From NCBI RefSeq assembly GCF_900156435.1, contig NZ_FTPQ01000001.1, positions 1,240,001 through 1,304,000 of the forward strand: DNA of 64,000 nt. Reading direction: 5' to 3'. Source of the stretch: Microbacterium sp. RU1D. GTDB lineage: Bacteria; Actinomycetota; Actinomycetes; Actinomycetales; Microbacteriaceae. Shown here one piece after another: positions 17,684 to 25,781 of the stretch. The notes beneath the pieces are model-generated. The model did not search any database, was not told the DNA's origin, and saw only the letters and a program-made list of their open reading frames with translations. The stretch's first letter is position 1. Every line of letters starts with the position of its first letter. A program made the translations under genes and the position numbers.

Positions 17684-17733
17684 CCCATCGCACTCGCCGA
17701 CGGCCCGGAGCGGCAGTGTCGCGGTGTCACGAC
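17684..17733 (-). promoter_or_regulatory. Conserved upstream element, copy 2
   Basis: A 24-bp identical match (17710-17733) to 15753-15776, plus a second conserved stretch at 17684-17703, immediately upstream of the SpoIIM-like gene. It probably contains the promoter and binding site of a regulator. Confidence 0.6.
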
Positions 17734-17858
17734 CCGGCATGACATCGGTCAGGGGTGGGTGGCTGACGCGAGAGGCGCGCAGCGGATCGGCGGGAGACGA
17801 GCGAGGGCCGCGACCCGCGGGGAGGAAACCCCGGGTCGCGGCCCTCGACCGTGACGTC

Positions 17859-19424
17859 TCAGCGTCGTGTGCCCATGCCGCCTCCCATCCCACCCGTGGC
17901 GGCCTCGCCGGCGGTGACCGAGGTCGACGTGCCGTCGACGGTCACTGTGTAGGACTGGCCGTCGGTGATGGCCGACGACGAGAACACGACCGATCCGAAG
18001 GCCTTCGTCGCGGTGTATTCGGCGATGACGGTGCCGTCGGCATCCTGGATCTGCACCGTCGAACCCGCGGAACCCGAGGCGGTCGCGGCGAGCCACCCCT
18101 GGGCCGACGACTCCTCGGGGGACTCGGCCATGCCGGTGCTGCCGATCGCCACGAGGGTGCCGCCGGTCACGGTGATGCCGCCGTTCGAATCGAGCGCGCC
18201 GTTGTTCTGGGCGGTGGGGCCGAAGACGGTGACGTCGCCGCCGGTCATCTCGATCGAGCCGTTGGAGTCGAGGCCGTCGCCGTCGGCGTCGATGACCAGG
18301 GTGCCGTCCGAGATCGAGACGGTCTCGCCCGAGTCCTGCATGCCGCCGCCCATGCCGACGCCGGAGGTCGCGGTGCCCGACGCGTTCACGCCGTCGTCGG
18401 ACGAGGTCACGCGCGTGACCCCGCCGGCGATGCGGATGTCGGCCGACTCGATGCCCTCGTACGACCGGCTGATCGTCACCTCGCCGCCGGAGATCGCCAG
18501 CGCCGTCTCGGAATGGATGCCGTCATCCTCGGTCGCCAGGGACAGGGTGCCGCCCGTGATCAGGGCGTCGGTCCACGCGTCGATGCCGTCGTCGGCCGCG
18601 GTGGCGTCGATGATGCCGCCGGCGATCCAGACGTAGCCCTGGGTGGCGTCCTCCTCCTGGTCGCTCTTGAGGGCGTCACCCCCGGCCGTGAGGGTGAGCG
18701 TTCCGTCCTCGACCATGAGGGAGTCCTTTCCGCGGAGCGCGTCGTCGGCGGCATCCACTGTGATCGTGCCGCCGATGATCGCGAGATCGTCGGTGGCCGA
18801 GATGCCGTCGTTGCCGGTGTCGGTGACGACGAGAGAGCCCGACCCGGAGATCGTCAGGTCGGCGTCGGCGTAGATCGCGGCGCTCGCGTCGGCGTCGGCG
18901 GAGCTCGCGGCGGTGACCGTGTTCGAGGAGCCCGCGGCGAGGTCGATCGCGACGTCGTCGGCCGTGACCACCTGGATCGCCGAACCGGTGACGTTCTCGA
19001 TCTCGGCGCCGTCGAGCACGAGCACGACCTGCGCGTCGTCGGGCGCGGCCACGACCACCTGCCCGTCGAGCGCGCCCGTCAGGCGGTAGACGCCCGCGGC
19101 GGTGATGGTGACGATCGAGCCGTCGACGGTGACGCCCGCGGAATCGCTCGACGCGGTGGATCCGGCGAGGGTGACCGTCTCGGCATCGTCGATGCTCCAC
19201 TCGTCGTCGCGCACCACGGTGCCGTCCGCGTTCGCAGCAAGCAGCTCGGCGGCCGCGGCGGGGATCGTGGAATCGACGTCGGCGATGGTCTCGGCGCTCG
19301 ACTCGACGCGGGAGTCCGTGGTGGTCGAGGTCGTCGGGCCGGGTTGCGCGGTGACGGCGCACCCGGCGAGCACGAGGCCCGCGAGGGCCAGGGGGAGGGC
19401 GAGGGGGATCAGACGGCGGCGCAT
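17859..19424 (-). CDS. Carbohydrate-binding domain lipoprotein (DUF4353/Cthe_2159-like)
   Basis: A 521-aa lipoprotein: MRRR, a hydrophobic core and the lipobox LAGC at about residue 22, then a Ser/Thr-rich linker. The rest is a right-handed beta-helix-like repeat with many short Asp/Gly turns (SGSGSLVVTDTGNDGISATDD, DGIDAWTDAL, DDGIHSETALAISGGEVTI), the pattern of the calcium- and polysaccharide-binding Cthe_2159-type domain. The C-terminus is Gly/Met-rich (GGMGGGMGTRR). Its start overlaps the VTC gene by 16 bp, last gene of a five-gene operon. It is probably anchored outside the cell and binds the operon's polymer. Confidence 0.82.
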   Translation of the reverse strand: MRRRLIPLALPLALAGLVLAGCAVTAQPGPTTSTTTDSRVESSAETIADVDSTIPAAAAELLAANADGTVVRDDEWSIDDAETVTLAGSTASSDSAGVTVDGSIVTITAAGVYRLTGALDGQVVVAAPDDAQVVLVLDGAEIENVTGSAIQVVTADDVAIDLAAGSSNTVTAASSADADASAAIYADADLTISGSGSLVVTDTGNDGISATDDLAIIGGTITVDAADDALRGKDSLMVEDGTLTLTAGGDALKSDQEEDATQGYVWIAGGIIDATAADDGIDAWTDALITGGTLSLATEDDGIHSETALAISGGEVTISRSYEGIESADIRIAGGVTRVTSSDDGVNASGTATSGVGMGGGMQDSGETVSISDGTLVIDADGDGLDSNGSIEMTGGDVTVFGPTAQNNGALDSNGGITVTGGTLVAIGSTGMAESPEESSAQGWLAATASGSAGSTVQIQDADGTVIAEYTATKAFGSVVFSSSAITDGQSYTVTVDGTSTSVTAGEAATGGMGGGMGTRR

Positions 19425-20233
19425 GGGCGGTCCTTTCGGGAGGTGCGGGCGGAAGCGAAGGGACCCGAGAGCACGCGGGTCCAGCGGTTGCGGGGAAGGT
19501 CGGAGCGCAGCGCGGCGAGGCCCGTGGCGTACTTGCTCACGCGCTGCGGGCGGTGGCCGGCGCGCCACAGGGCGCGGTCGAGGGCGCCGGCCGGGCCGGG
19601 CGACTTGGTCTCGACGATCGCGAAGCGCGGGAGCGTGAACCCCGGCCCGTCGGCGTCGATCCAGCGCAGGTCGAGGTCGAACGTCGCGCGGGAGGGCGTG
19701 TCGCCGGGCAGCAGCAGCGTCGTGCGCCGGTACAGCGTCTGCAGGCGCGCGTCGAGGTCGTCGGCACGTGACGGTGCCACCCCGATCGCCTCGAGGGCAT
19801 CGGCGACCTCGTCGCGCGCGGCGGTGGTGAGCCGATCGGCGGCATCGAGGTCGTAGGCGTCGCGCTCCTTGCGGGTGAGGCCGCGCGCTCCGCGCGTCTT
19901 CATCTCGAGGTAGGCGGCGCCCGTGTCGACGTAGGTGCGGGTGCGCAGCTTGAAGCGGCGCCGTCGGCCGTGGGCGGCCAGCCGGAAGCTCAGCAGGTCG
20001 GGGGTGTCGAAGTACACCGACCGGTAGGCGAGTTCGCGCTCGCCGCCGATCTCGAGGGCGGCCGGCGCCCCGGCATCCTGCGAGAGGGCCTCGAGGAGGG
20101 ATGCCGTGGCCTCGAGCGGGACGACGTATTTGCGGTCGACGCGGGTGAGGAGGGCGGCGTCCGTGGTGAGGGCGTCGAGCCCGATCGCCGGGAGGGCGGC
20201 GATGGCCGCACCGGCGCGGTCGCGGGCGGTCAT
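19409..20233 (-). CDS. VTC-domain polyphosphate polymerase-like protein
   Basis: A 274-aa protein with the VTC/triphosphate-tunnel fold used by polyphosphate polymerases. Basic tunnel residues are visible in RVDRKYVVP (about residue 33), RRRRFKLRTRTY (about 90) and YLEMKTRGARGLTRKER; metal-binding acids lie in TFDLDLRWID and FAIVETKSP. No TM or SPX domain is present, as in bacterial versions. It overlaps DUF4956 by ATGA and the lipoprotein by 16 bp. It may make polyphosphate or act on a phosphorylated surface polymer with its neighbours; activity is inferred from the fold. Confidence 0.85.
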   Translation of the reverse strand: MTARDRAGAAIAALPAIGLDALTTDAALLTRVDRKYVVPLEATASLLEALSQDAGAPAALEIGGERELAYRSVYFDTPDLLSFRLAAHGRRRRFKLRTRTYVDTGAAYLEMKTRGARGLTRKERDAYDLDAADRLTTAARDEVADALEAIGVAPSRADDLDARLQTLYRRTTLLLPGDTPSRATFDLDLRWIDADGPGFTLPRFAIVETKSPGPAGALDRALWRAGHRPQRVSKYATGLAALRSDLPRNRWTRVLSGPFASARTSRKDRPCAAV

Positions 20234-20883
20234 CGCGTGCCCCCGATCAGGTCGGCGAAGCTCGAGTCGCCGTGTGCGCTCGGGGTCGTCTCGAGGCGGG
20301 ATGCGAGACCCGTGTCGACCGCGCGAGGCGTCGAGCCCGGGCGCACCCGGTAGCGGACGTCGACAAGGGTGGTGTCGTCGACGAGGTCGAGCTGCTGCAC
20401 GGTGAGCGCGGTGACCTCGCCGCCGAGGAGGCGCTCGAGCTCGACGCGCAGCTCGGCCTCGTCGGCGATCGCCCGGTCGAGGTGCACGGTCTGGTGGCGG
20501 GCGCGGGCGAGCAGGCGCGGGTGATCGGCGACGGCGAGGACGGCCACGATCAGACCGACCAGCAGCAGGGGCGTCGAGAGGTCGGTGTGCGGCAGGCCGC
20601 AGATGAGCCCGATCGCGAGGGCGGCGAAGTAGTACGCCACCTCGCGCTGGGTGATCTCGCTCGAGCGCAGACGGATGATCGACAGCACGCCGAACAGGCC
20701 GAGCCCGAGGCCCAGCGCCACCTCGGCGGTGCCGAGCACCGAGGCGACGGCCAGCACGCCGACGTTGACGCCGAGGAAGGCGACGACGAGGTCGCGACGC
20801 CGATGGCGCTGGAAATACACGGCGCTCAGCAGGACGGCGGCGACGAGGTCGGCCGCGGCGAGGATCAGGGCGGTGGCGGTCAT
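20230..20883 (-). CDS. DUF4956 membrane protein
   Basis: A 217-aa protein with about four N-terminal TM helices (residues 3-22, 33-75 including FLGVNVGVLAVASVLG, 85-115) and a soluble C-terminal domain (about 130-190). The conserved FGVLSIIRLRSSEITQREVAYYFAALAIGL region marks DUF4956. DUF4956 genes habitually neighbour VTC-domain genes, suggesting the membrane partner of that enzyme. It overlaps genes on both sides by 4 bp. Confidence 0.85.
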   Translation of the reverse strand: MTATALILAAADLVAAVLLSAVYFQRHRRRDLVVAFLGVNVGVLAVASVLGTAEVALGLGLGLFGVLSIIRLRSSEITQREVAYYFAALAIGLICGLPHTDLSTPLLLVGLIVAVLAVADHPRLLARARHQTVHLDRAIADEAELRVELERLLGGEVTALTVQQLDLVDDTTLVDVRYRVRPGSTPRAVDTGLASRLETTPSAHGDSSFADLIGGTR

Positions 20884-22016
20884 GAGGAACTCCTTGTGGG
20901 GGTGAGGGGGGAGACGGATGCCGGGTGCCCGGCGCCGTCGGGCCGCGAGATCGGCGGGTCGCCGCGGTCCACGGCATCCGCATCCATATCCGGCCGGGGG
21001 AAGACGAGCGATCGCTGCACGCCGTAGCTGAGGATGAACAGCACGCCCTCCGTGACGACCTTTGCGGGGAGCAACGCCAGGCCGTTGTCGGTGAGGAACG
21101 ACATCCAGGCGATGTTCGAGGCGAGCAGCGCCAGGGCCAGCACGCCGTACCGCACCGCCTGCCCGCGTATCGGCCCGCCCCGCGCGCGGAACACGACGCG
21201 GCGGTTCACCACGAAGTTCGCGGTCGCCGACAGCACGCGCGCCGCGATGATCGAGGGCACGAGCCACCCGGTCAGCGCCTGCAGTACCAGCAGCGCCACG
21301 GTGTCGACCGCGAACGCGACCAGCGACGACGCCGCGAACAGCAGCACCGGCAGCAGCACGCGCAGCGAGTCGCGCACGGGACGGAAATGGCTCGACGCGT
21401 TGTCGTCGAGATAGACGGTGTCGATGGGTACTTCGTGCGTCGCGACGAGATCGGGGGCGAGGCGCAGCAGCATCCGCTGCTCGTACTCGAAACCCTCTCC
21501 CGGGATGCGCAGCGCCCAGGCGATGCGGTCGGACGGGATGCCGCGCAGACCCGTCTGCGTATCGCTCAGCCGACGGCCGGTGGCGAGACGGAACAGACCG
21601 CGAGAGACCGCGTTGCCGAGGCGACTGCGCAGCGGGACCGCGCCGTCGAAGGCGCGCACTCCGAGCACGAGCGCGCTGCGCCCGGTGGCCGCATCCGTGC
21701 GAAGGGCATCGGCGATCCGGCACACGTCGGTCGGCGTGTGCTGACCGTCGGCGTCGGCGGTGACGACGTCGGCATCCGGGTCCCGGTTGCGGATGTGCGC
21801 GAGACCGGTCTTCAGGGCCGCTCCCTTGCCGCGGTTCGCGGTGTGGGTCAGCACGCGAGCGCCCGCGTCGCCGCTCGCTTCGAAGATCGGGGCGAAGACG
21901 GGGCCGCTGCCGTCGTCCACCACGACGACCTCGAGGTCGGGGTCGGCGCGTCGCAGCGCGGCGACCAGATCGGGCAGACGCGGTCCGGGTTCGAACGCCG
22001 GGATGAGCACGAACAC
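20880..22016 (-). CDS. Glycosyltransferase family 2 fused to GtrA-like membrane domain
   Basis: A 378-aa fusion. Residues 1-225 are a GT-A family 2 glycosyltransferase (VLIPAFEPG, VVVVDDGSG, TADADGQHTPTDV as the DxD region, DTQTGLRGIP), similar to polyprenyl-phosphate sugar synthases. Residues about 230-350 are a four-helix GtrA-like domain (FAVDTVALLVLQALTG, FVVNRRVVFRARGG). Together they suggest synthesis and flipping of a lipid-linked sugar to decorate a surface polymer. It overlaps DUF4956 by 4 bp and follows the phosphodiester glycosidase by 3 bp. Confidence 0.88.
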   Translation of the reverse strand: MFVLIPAFEPGPRLPDLVAALRRADPDLEVVVVDDGSGPVFAPIFEASGDAGARVLTHTANRGKGAALKTGLAHIRNRDPDADVVTADADGQHTPTDVCRIADALRTDAATGRSALVLGVRAFDGAVPLRSRLGNAVSRGLFRLATGRRLSDTQTGLRGIPSDRIAWALRIPGEGFEYEQRMLLRLAPDLVATHEVPIDTVYLDDNASSHFRPVRDSLRVLLPVLLFAASSLVAFAVDTVALLVLQALTGWLVPSIIAARVLSATANFVVNRRVVFRARGGPIRGQAVRYGVLALALLASNIAWMSFLTDNGLALLPAKVVTEGVLFILSYGVQRSLVFPRPDMDADAVDRGDPPISRPDGAGHPASVSPLTPTRSSS

Positions 22017-22019
22017 CGC

Positions 22020-23093
22020 TCAGCCCGCCACGTAGAGGATGTCGCTGGTGCCGCGCTCGCCGCCGTTCGAGGGCGAGTTCACGACCCGACCGTTGAAGTA
22101 CATCGTCGAGGAGCCGCCGCCGTCGAGGTTGTAGGCGGTGGTCGCGCCGAGCGAGAGCATGATGTCGGCCAGCTCCGGTAGCGTCACGCCCTCGCTGTAG
22201 CCCTCCTGGCGGCCGTCGACGACGACGAAGACGAGATGGTCATCGTCGATGACGCCGACCGCGGTGCGGGGCTGGTCGCCCTGGATGGAGTGGTTGCCGA
22301 CGTTCGTGTCGACCTCGACGCTGTCGATGCCGTCGACGACCTGACCGCCCTCGACGATCGCGGGGCCGAAGCTCAGTGTGTTCCAGACCCCGGATGCCAC
22401 GAGCTCGGCGGCCGAGGTCTGCGTCTCGTCGTACACCTCGACGCGGCCGTCGGCGTAGAACGCGAGACCCTCGCGCGCCCCCTCGTCGCGGTAGGCCACG
22501 CCGTTGCGGATCTCGATGCCGGTGGAGCGGAAGCCGTAGTAGTCGCCGTTGATCGCGAACACCGCACCGTTGGCCGCGGCGATCTCGCTCGTGGTCTGCG
22601 TGATGTTCTCGCCGAACTGGTTGTTCGCGAAGGCCGAGCGCAGGGCGGTGGCATCGCTCAGGATGACGTCGGCGACGTAGTACGTGACCGTGTTCGAACC
22701 CGTGCCCGTCGTCATGGTCGCGAGCGTCACCGACGTGGAACCGTCGTCGAAGGTGGAGTCGGTGACGACCGGGGCGGTCGCGGACGTATCGCCGGCGGTC
22801 GTTCCGGTACTCGTCGAGACGCTCGAGTGCTCGGCCTCATAGGCCGCGACGTCGGTCACCTCGACGTGGGGGATGAGGAAGCGATCGGCTGCCCACCACG
22901 CCGCGCCGCCCGCGCCGAGGACGGCGGCGAGTCCGGCGGTGAGGAACGTGCGCCGGGCCACCCGGCGGGCGGGCGGGGCGGTGGTCGCGCCGGCGTCGGT
23001 CGCGCCGGTGCCGGTCGCGCCGGCGTCGGTCGCGCCGGTGTCGGTCGCCGTGCCGATCGGGTCGGTGTCGGGGGAGCGGTCTGCGGGGTGCAT
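22020..23093 (-). CDS. Phosphodiester glycosidase (NAGPA-type) exported protein
   Basis: A 357-aa protein. A cytosolic Thr/Gly/Ala repeat leader (residues about 15-40) precedes a Tat-like signal ARRTFLTAGLAAVLGAGG. The mature part is an NAGPA/phosphodiester glycosidase domain (about 130-357): FAINGDYYGF, RTAVGVIDDDHLVFVVVDGR, and the catalytic-region YNLDGGGSSTM. Members cleave sugar-1-phosphate diesters. First gene of the five-gene operon, so it may trim or remodel a phosphate-linked glycan outside the membrane. A promoter with TTGCAT and ATAGGG lies upstream. Confidence 0.87.
   Translation of the reverse strand: MHPADRSPDTDPIGTATDTGATDAGATGTGATDAGATTAPPARRVARRTFLTAGLAAVLGAGGAAWWAADRFLIPHVEVTDVAAYEAEHSSVSTSTGTTAGDTSATAPVVTDSTFDDGSTSVTLATMTTGTGSNTVTYYVADVILSDATALRSAFANNQFGENITQTTSEIAAANGAVFAINGDYYGFRSTGIEIRNGVAYRDEGAREGLAFYADGRVEVYDETQTSAAELVASGVWNTLSFGPAIVEGGQVVDGIDSVEVDTNVGNHSIQGDQPRTAVGVIDDDHLVFVVVDGRQEGYSEGVTLPELADIMLSLGATTAYNLDGGGSSTMYFNGRVVNSPSNGGERGTSDILYVAG
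22984..23043 (-). repeat. 15-bp tandem repeat in glycosidase N-terminus
   Basis: Four near-identical 15-bp units encode GATDA/GATGT-type pentapeptides ahead of the Tat-like signal. Copy number could vary by slippage without frameshift. Confidence 0.8.
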
Positions 23094-23136
23094 GGCTCAA
23101 GGAAAGGCGCGGCGCCCTCACCGCGCCTGGGGCTGC

Positions 23137-23166
23137 CCCTATCCGCCGCCAAGAACAGTTATGCAA
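23137..23166 (-). promoter_or_regulatory. Promoter of exopolymer operon
   Basis: On the minus strand TTGCAT (23166-23161), an 18-bp spacer and ATAGGG (23142-23137) form a sigma-70-like promoter about 45 bp before the start codon at 23093. Confidence 0.5.
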
Positions 23167-23227
23167 GGTCTGTGAGTAATCCTTCGGAAGCCCGATAGGT
23201 TCGCAGCACCTACCGAAGGAGTCCGCC

Positions 23228-23443
23228 GTGACCGACCACCTCGCCACCCCGTCCACCGCGCGTCAGTGGCTGAAGGCGTTCTACAGCGCCCTTGCCGCCG
23301 CCATCGGCTACATCATCGCCGAGCTGATCATGCAGCACGACACCTCGTTCATCCTGTTCGGGGCGCTCGCCATCCTGGCCGTGCTCACCCCGATCGTCTA
23401 CGCGATCAACCGCCGGAGCGGCGGGCCGCGGTCGACGCGCTGA
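23228..23443 (+). CDS. Small two-TM membrane protein
   Basis: A 71-aa protein with two helices (about residues 18-35 and 40-61) and a basic C-terminus; no family recognised. GTG at 23228 follows GAAGGAGTCCGCC, a strong ribosome-binding site, so it is probably real. It lies between the divergent exopolymer operon and the two-component system, 66 bp upstream of the kinase gene. Confidence 0.65.
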   Translation: MTDHLATPSTARQWLKAFYSALAAAIGYIIAELIMQHDTSFILFGALAILAVLTPIVYAINRRSGGPRSTR

Positions 23444-23475
23444 CCGCGCCACCGGCCGATGGGGGCCGCCCGCAC

Positions 23476-23493
23476 CCGTGACGAATGTCACGG
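23476..23493. promoter_or_regulatory. Perfect palindrome upstream of kinase (auto-operator)
   Basis: CCGTGAC-GAAT-GTCACGG, 7-bp arms and 4-bp centre, ends 16 bp before the kinase start codon. Position and symmetry fit a NarL-type response-regulator or repressor site. A 15-bp match occurs at 15802. Confidence 0.65.
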
Positions 23494-23509
23494 CCGTACA
23501 GTGGCCGGG

Positions 23510-24670
23510 GTGAGCACCCCCACCGCCGCCTACACCCGAGACGTGCGCGTCACGTGGTGGTACACCGCGTCGTCGATCCTGTTCCTGCACGTCTTCGCGG
23601 CGCTCATCTGGACGTTCGCGGTGTTCGTCGGCGGCACCCCGGCAGCCCTCGCGCTGAACCTGGCCGGGGTCGCCGGGTCGACGGCCTCCGCAGTGCTGCT
23701 TCTCGTGCGCTACCGCCGCGAGCCGCTCGACGACACCGACGACACCGTGCGCCGGCCCGTCTGGCCGCTCCTCGCGCTCGGGGTCGCGGCGGCGGTCGCG
23801 ATGGCCGTATCGGCCGGGTCGGTGCTGCTCGGCGTCGGCCTCGTCGCGCAGACGCTGTGCCTGGTCCGATGGCACGGTGGGGTGCGCCTGCGGCTCGCGG
23901 TGCTGTCGATCGTGGTGATCGTCGTGGTGTGGTTCATCGAGGCCACCCGTGTCAACCCGCAAGGCTACATCGCGGTGTTCACGCTGCCGTTCTTCGTCGC
24001 CCTGCTCCCGGTGCTCACGGCGACGTCGCTGTGGTGGTGGGACATCGTGCGCGAGCTCGACCGCGCCCGTCGCGCCGAGGGGCGACTCGCCGCCGCGCAG
24101 GAACGCCTGCGCCTCGCGGGCGACCTGCACGACCTGCAGGGCCACCACCTGCAGGTCATCGCGCTGCAGCTCGAGCTCGCCGAGAAGATGATGCCGCGCG
24201 ACCCCGACGCCGCCGTCGAGCAGGTGCGCGCGGCCCGCGCCAGCGTCGACGACGCCCGCCGGGGCACGCGCGACCTCGCCGCGCGCTTCCGCGGGGTGCC
24301 GCTGCCCGACGAGCTCGCCAACGCCGCCGACCTGCTGCGCGCCGCCGGTCTGACCGTCGAGCTGCTCGTCGACACCGCCGCCGACCGCGCCCCCGCCGAC
24401 GTGCTCGGTCCCGTCGTGCGCGAGTCCACCACCAACGTGCTCAAGCACGGCGGCGGGGTCTCGGCATCCCTCTCCCTCGCCCGTCACGAGGGGGCATGGG
24501 TGCTCGTCGTCGAGAACGACGCTCGCGCGTCGACCTCGACGGTGGGCGACGGGGCCGGCCTGTCCGGGATCGCCGAGCGCGTGGGAGCCATCGGCGGATC
24601 GATGGATGCCACCCGCCTCGACGACCGTTTCCGTCTCACCGTCCGGGTGCCCGAGGAGGTCTCCGCATGA
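23510..24670 (+). CDS. Sensor histidine kinase (DesK/NarX-like, HisKA_3)
   Basis: A 386-aa sensor kinase: about five to six TM helices in residues 18-175 with almost no extracellular domain, then a dimerisation helix with phospho-acceptor His207 in RLRLAGDLHDLQGHHLQ. The ATPase part has an N-box-like RESTTNVLKHGG and a G-box VGDGAGLSGIAERVGAIGG. A membrane-embedded sensor suggests detection of an envelope or lipid signal. GTG at 23510; ATGA overlap with the regulator gene. Confidence 0.9.
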   Translation: MSTPTAAYTRDVRVTWWYTASSILFLHVFAALIWTFAVFVGGTPAALALNLAGVAGSTASAVLLLVRYRREPLDDTDDTVRRPVWPLLALGVAAAVAMAVSAGSVLLGVGLVAQTLCLVRWHGGVRLRLAVLSIVVIVVVWFIEATRVNPQGYIAVFTLPFFVALLPVLTATSLWWWDIVRELDRARRAEGRLAAAQERLRLAGDLHDLQGHHLQVIALQLELAEKMMPRDPDAAVEQVRAARASVDDARRGTRDLAARFRGVPLPDELANAADLLRAAGLTVELLVDTAADRAPADVLGPVVRESTTNVLKHGGGVSASLSLARHEGAWVLVVENDARASTSTVGDGAGLSGIAERVGAIGGSMDATRLDDRFRLTVRVPEEVSA

Positions 24671-25269
24671 TCCGCGTGCTCATCGCCGACGACGAGGACA
24701 TGATCCGTACCGCGCTCGCCGCCCTCCTGCGCCTGGAGGACGACCTCGACGTCGTCGCCGAGTGCCGGGACGGGGAGACCGCGCTCGCCGAGGCCGAACG
24801 CCTGCGCCCCGACGTCTGCCTGCTCGACCTCGAGATGCCCGGGCTCGACGGCGTCGACACGGCCGCACGCATCCGCCGCCGCGTGCCCTCGCGGTGCGTC
24901 ATCGTCACGCGGCACGCGCGACCCGGCGTCCTGCGCCGCGCGCTGGGGGCCGGTGTCGACGGCTTCCTCCCGAAGTCGCGACCGGCGGATGACGTGGCCG
25001 CGGTCATCCGCGAGGTGGCGGCGGGCCGCCGCTACGTCGACCCCGAGATCGCGGCCGACGCGCTCAGCGACGAGCGCAGCCCCCTCACCGATCGGGAGCT
25101 CGACGTGCTGCGCGCCGGTGCCCGTGGCGAGACCGTCGCCGAGATCGCGGCCGTGCTGCACCTGTCACCCGGGACGGTGCGCAATCACGTCTCGTCGGTG
25201 CTCGGCAAGCTCGGGCTCGCGAGCCGTCAGCAGGCGACGATCCACGCGCGCGAGCGGGGGTGGGTCTGA
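24667..25269 (+). CDS. NarL/LuxR-family response regulator
   Basis: A 200-aa regulator: receiver domain (1-120) with the acidic DDED pocket, phosphorylation site Asp54 in CLLDLEMPGLDG and Lys in GFLPKSRP, followed by a LuxR-type HTH (about 138-195; LTDRELDVLRAGARGETVAEI, LHLSPGTVRNHVSSVLGKLG). Translationally coupled to its kinase. It probably binds GTGAC-type repeats upstream of itself and perhaps at 15.8 and 17.7 kb, which would link it to the nearby envelope genes. Confidence 0.92.
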   Translation: MIRVLIADDEDMIRTALAALLRLEDDLDVVAECRDGETALAEAERLRPDVCLLDLEMPGLDGVDTAARIRRRVPSRCVIVTRHARPGVLRRALGAGVDGFLPKSRPADDVAAVIREVAAGRRYVDPEIAADALSDERSPLTDRELDVLRAGARGETVAEIAAVLHLSPGTVRNHVSSVLGKLGLASRQQATIHARERGWV

Positions 25270-25308
25270 AGGATGCCGCGAGGGTCGGCGTCCACAAGGG
25301 GCCGCGAC

Positions 25309-25686
25309 TCACGCGGCGGGAGCGGGCCTGCTGAACAGATTGACGACGTTGCCGTCGGGGTCGCGGACCAGCGCGGACCGATTGCCCCACGGCATCGTGG
25401 TCGGTTCGAGGACGACATCGTCGCCGGTCGGCGCGAGGGCGGCGAACGCGGCGCCGACATCGGCGACCTCGAACTCGACGATGACGGAACGGTTCGCCGC
25501 GGGGGTGAGGGCGCCGCCGAGCATCGCGACCGTTTCCGCGCTCGCGATCGCGAGATTCGCGCCGGAGCCGCTGAATTGCGCGAAGACGGGGGAGGGGCGT
25601 TCGGCCGGCCGACCGATGACCCGTTCGTAGAAGGCGACGAGACCGTCGACGTCGTCGGTGACGATACGGATGGAGGCGAATGACAT
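25309..25686 (-). CDS. VOC (glyoxalase/bleomycin-resistance fold) protein
   Basis: A 125-aa vicinal-oxygen-chelate protein with two beta-alpha-beta-beta-beta modules. The start (SIRIVTDDVDGLVAFYERVIG) and the C-terminal RDPDGNVVNLFSRP are characteristic. The substrate is unknown; it could be a small-molecule binder or lyase. ATG at 25686. Downstream of a WYL regulator gene on the same strand, which may control it. Confidence 0.82.
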   Translation of the reverse strand: MSFASIRIVTDDVDGLVAFYERVIGRPAERPSPVFAQFSGSGANLAIASAETVAMLGGALTPAANRSVIVEFEVADVGAAFAALAPTGDDVVLEPTTMPWGNRSALVRDPDGNVVNLFSRPAPAA

Positions 25687-25781
25687 GGGAATCCTTCGGG
25701 GGAGTCGATGGGATGACAGCACCACCCTCGCCGACCGTGGCGACACCGTCCTGTCGGTGTTTGCGGAATTCGCGTCGCGGA

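Noticed and set aside
23181..23219. Hairpin CCTTCGG...CCGAAGG covering the ribosome-binding site of the 71-aa gene
   Set aside because: A TAGGTT -10-like hexamer within it puts the likely transcript start inside the left part, so the left arm would not be in the mRNA.
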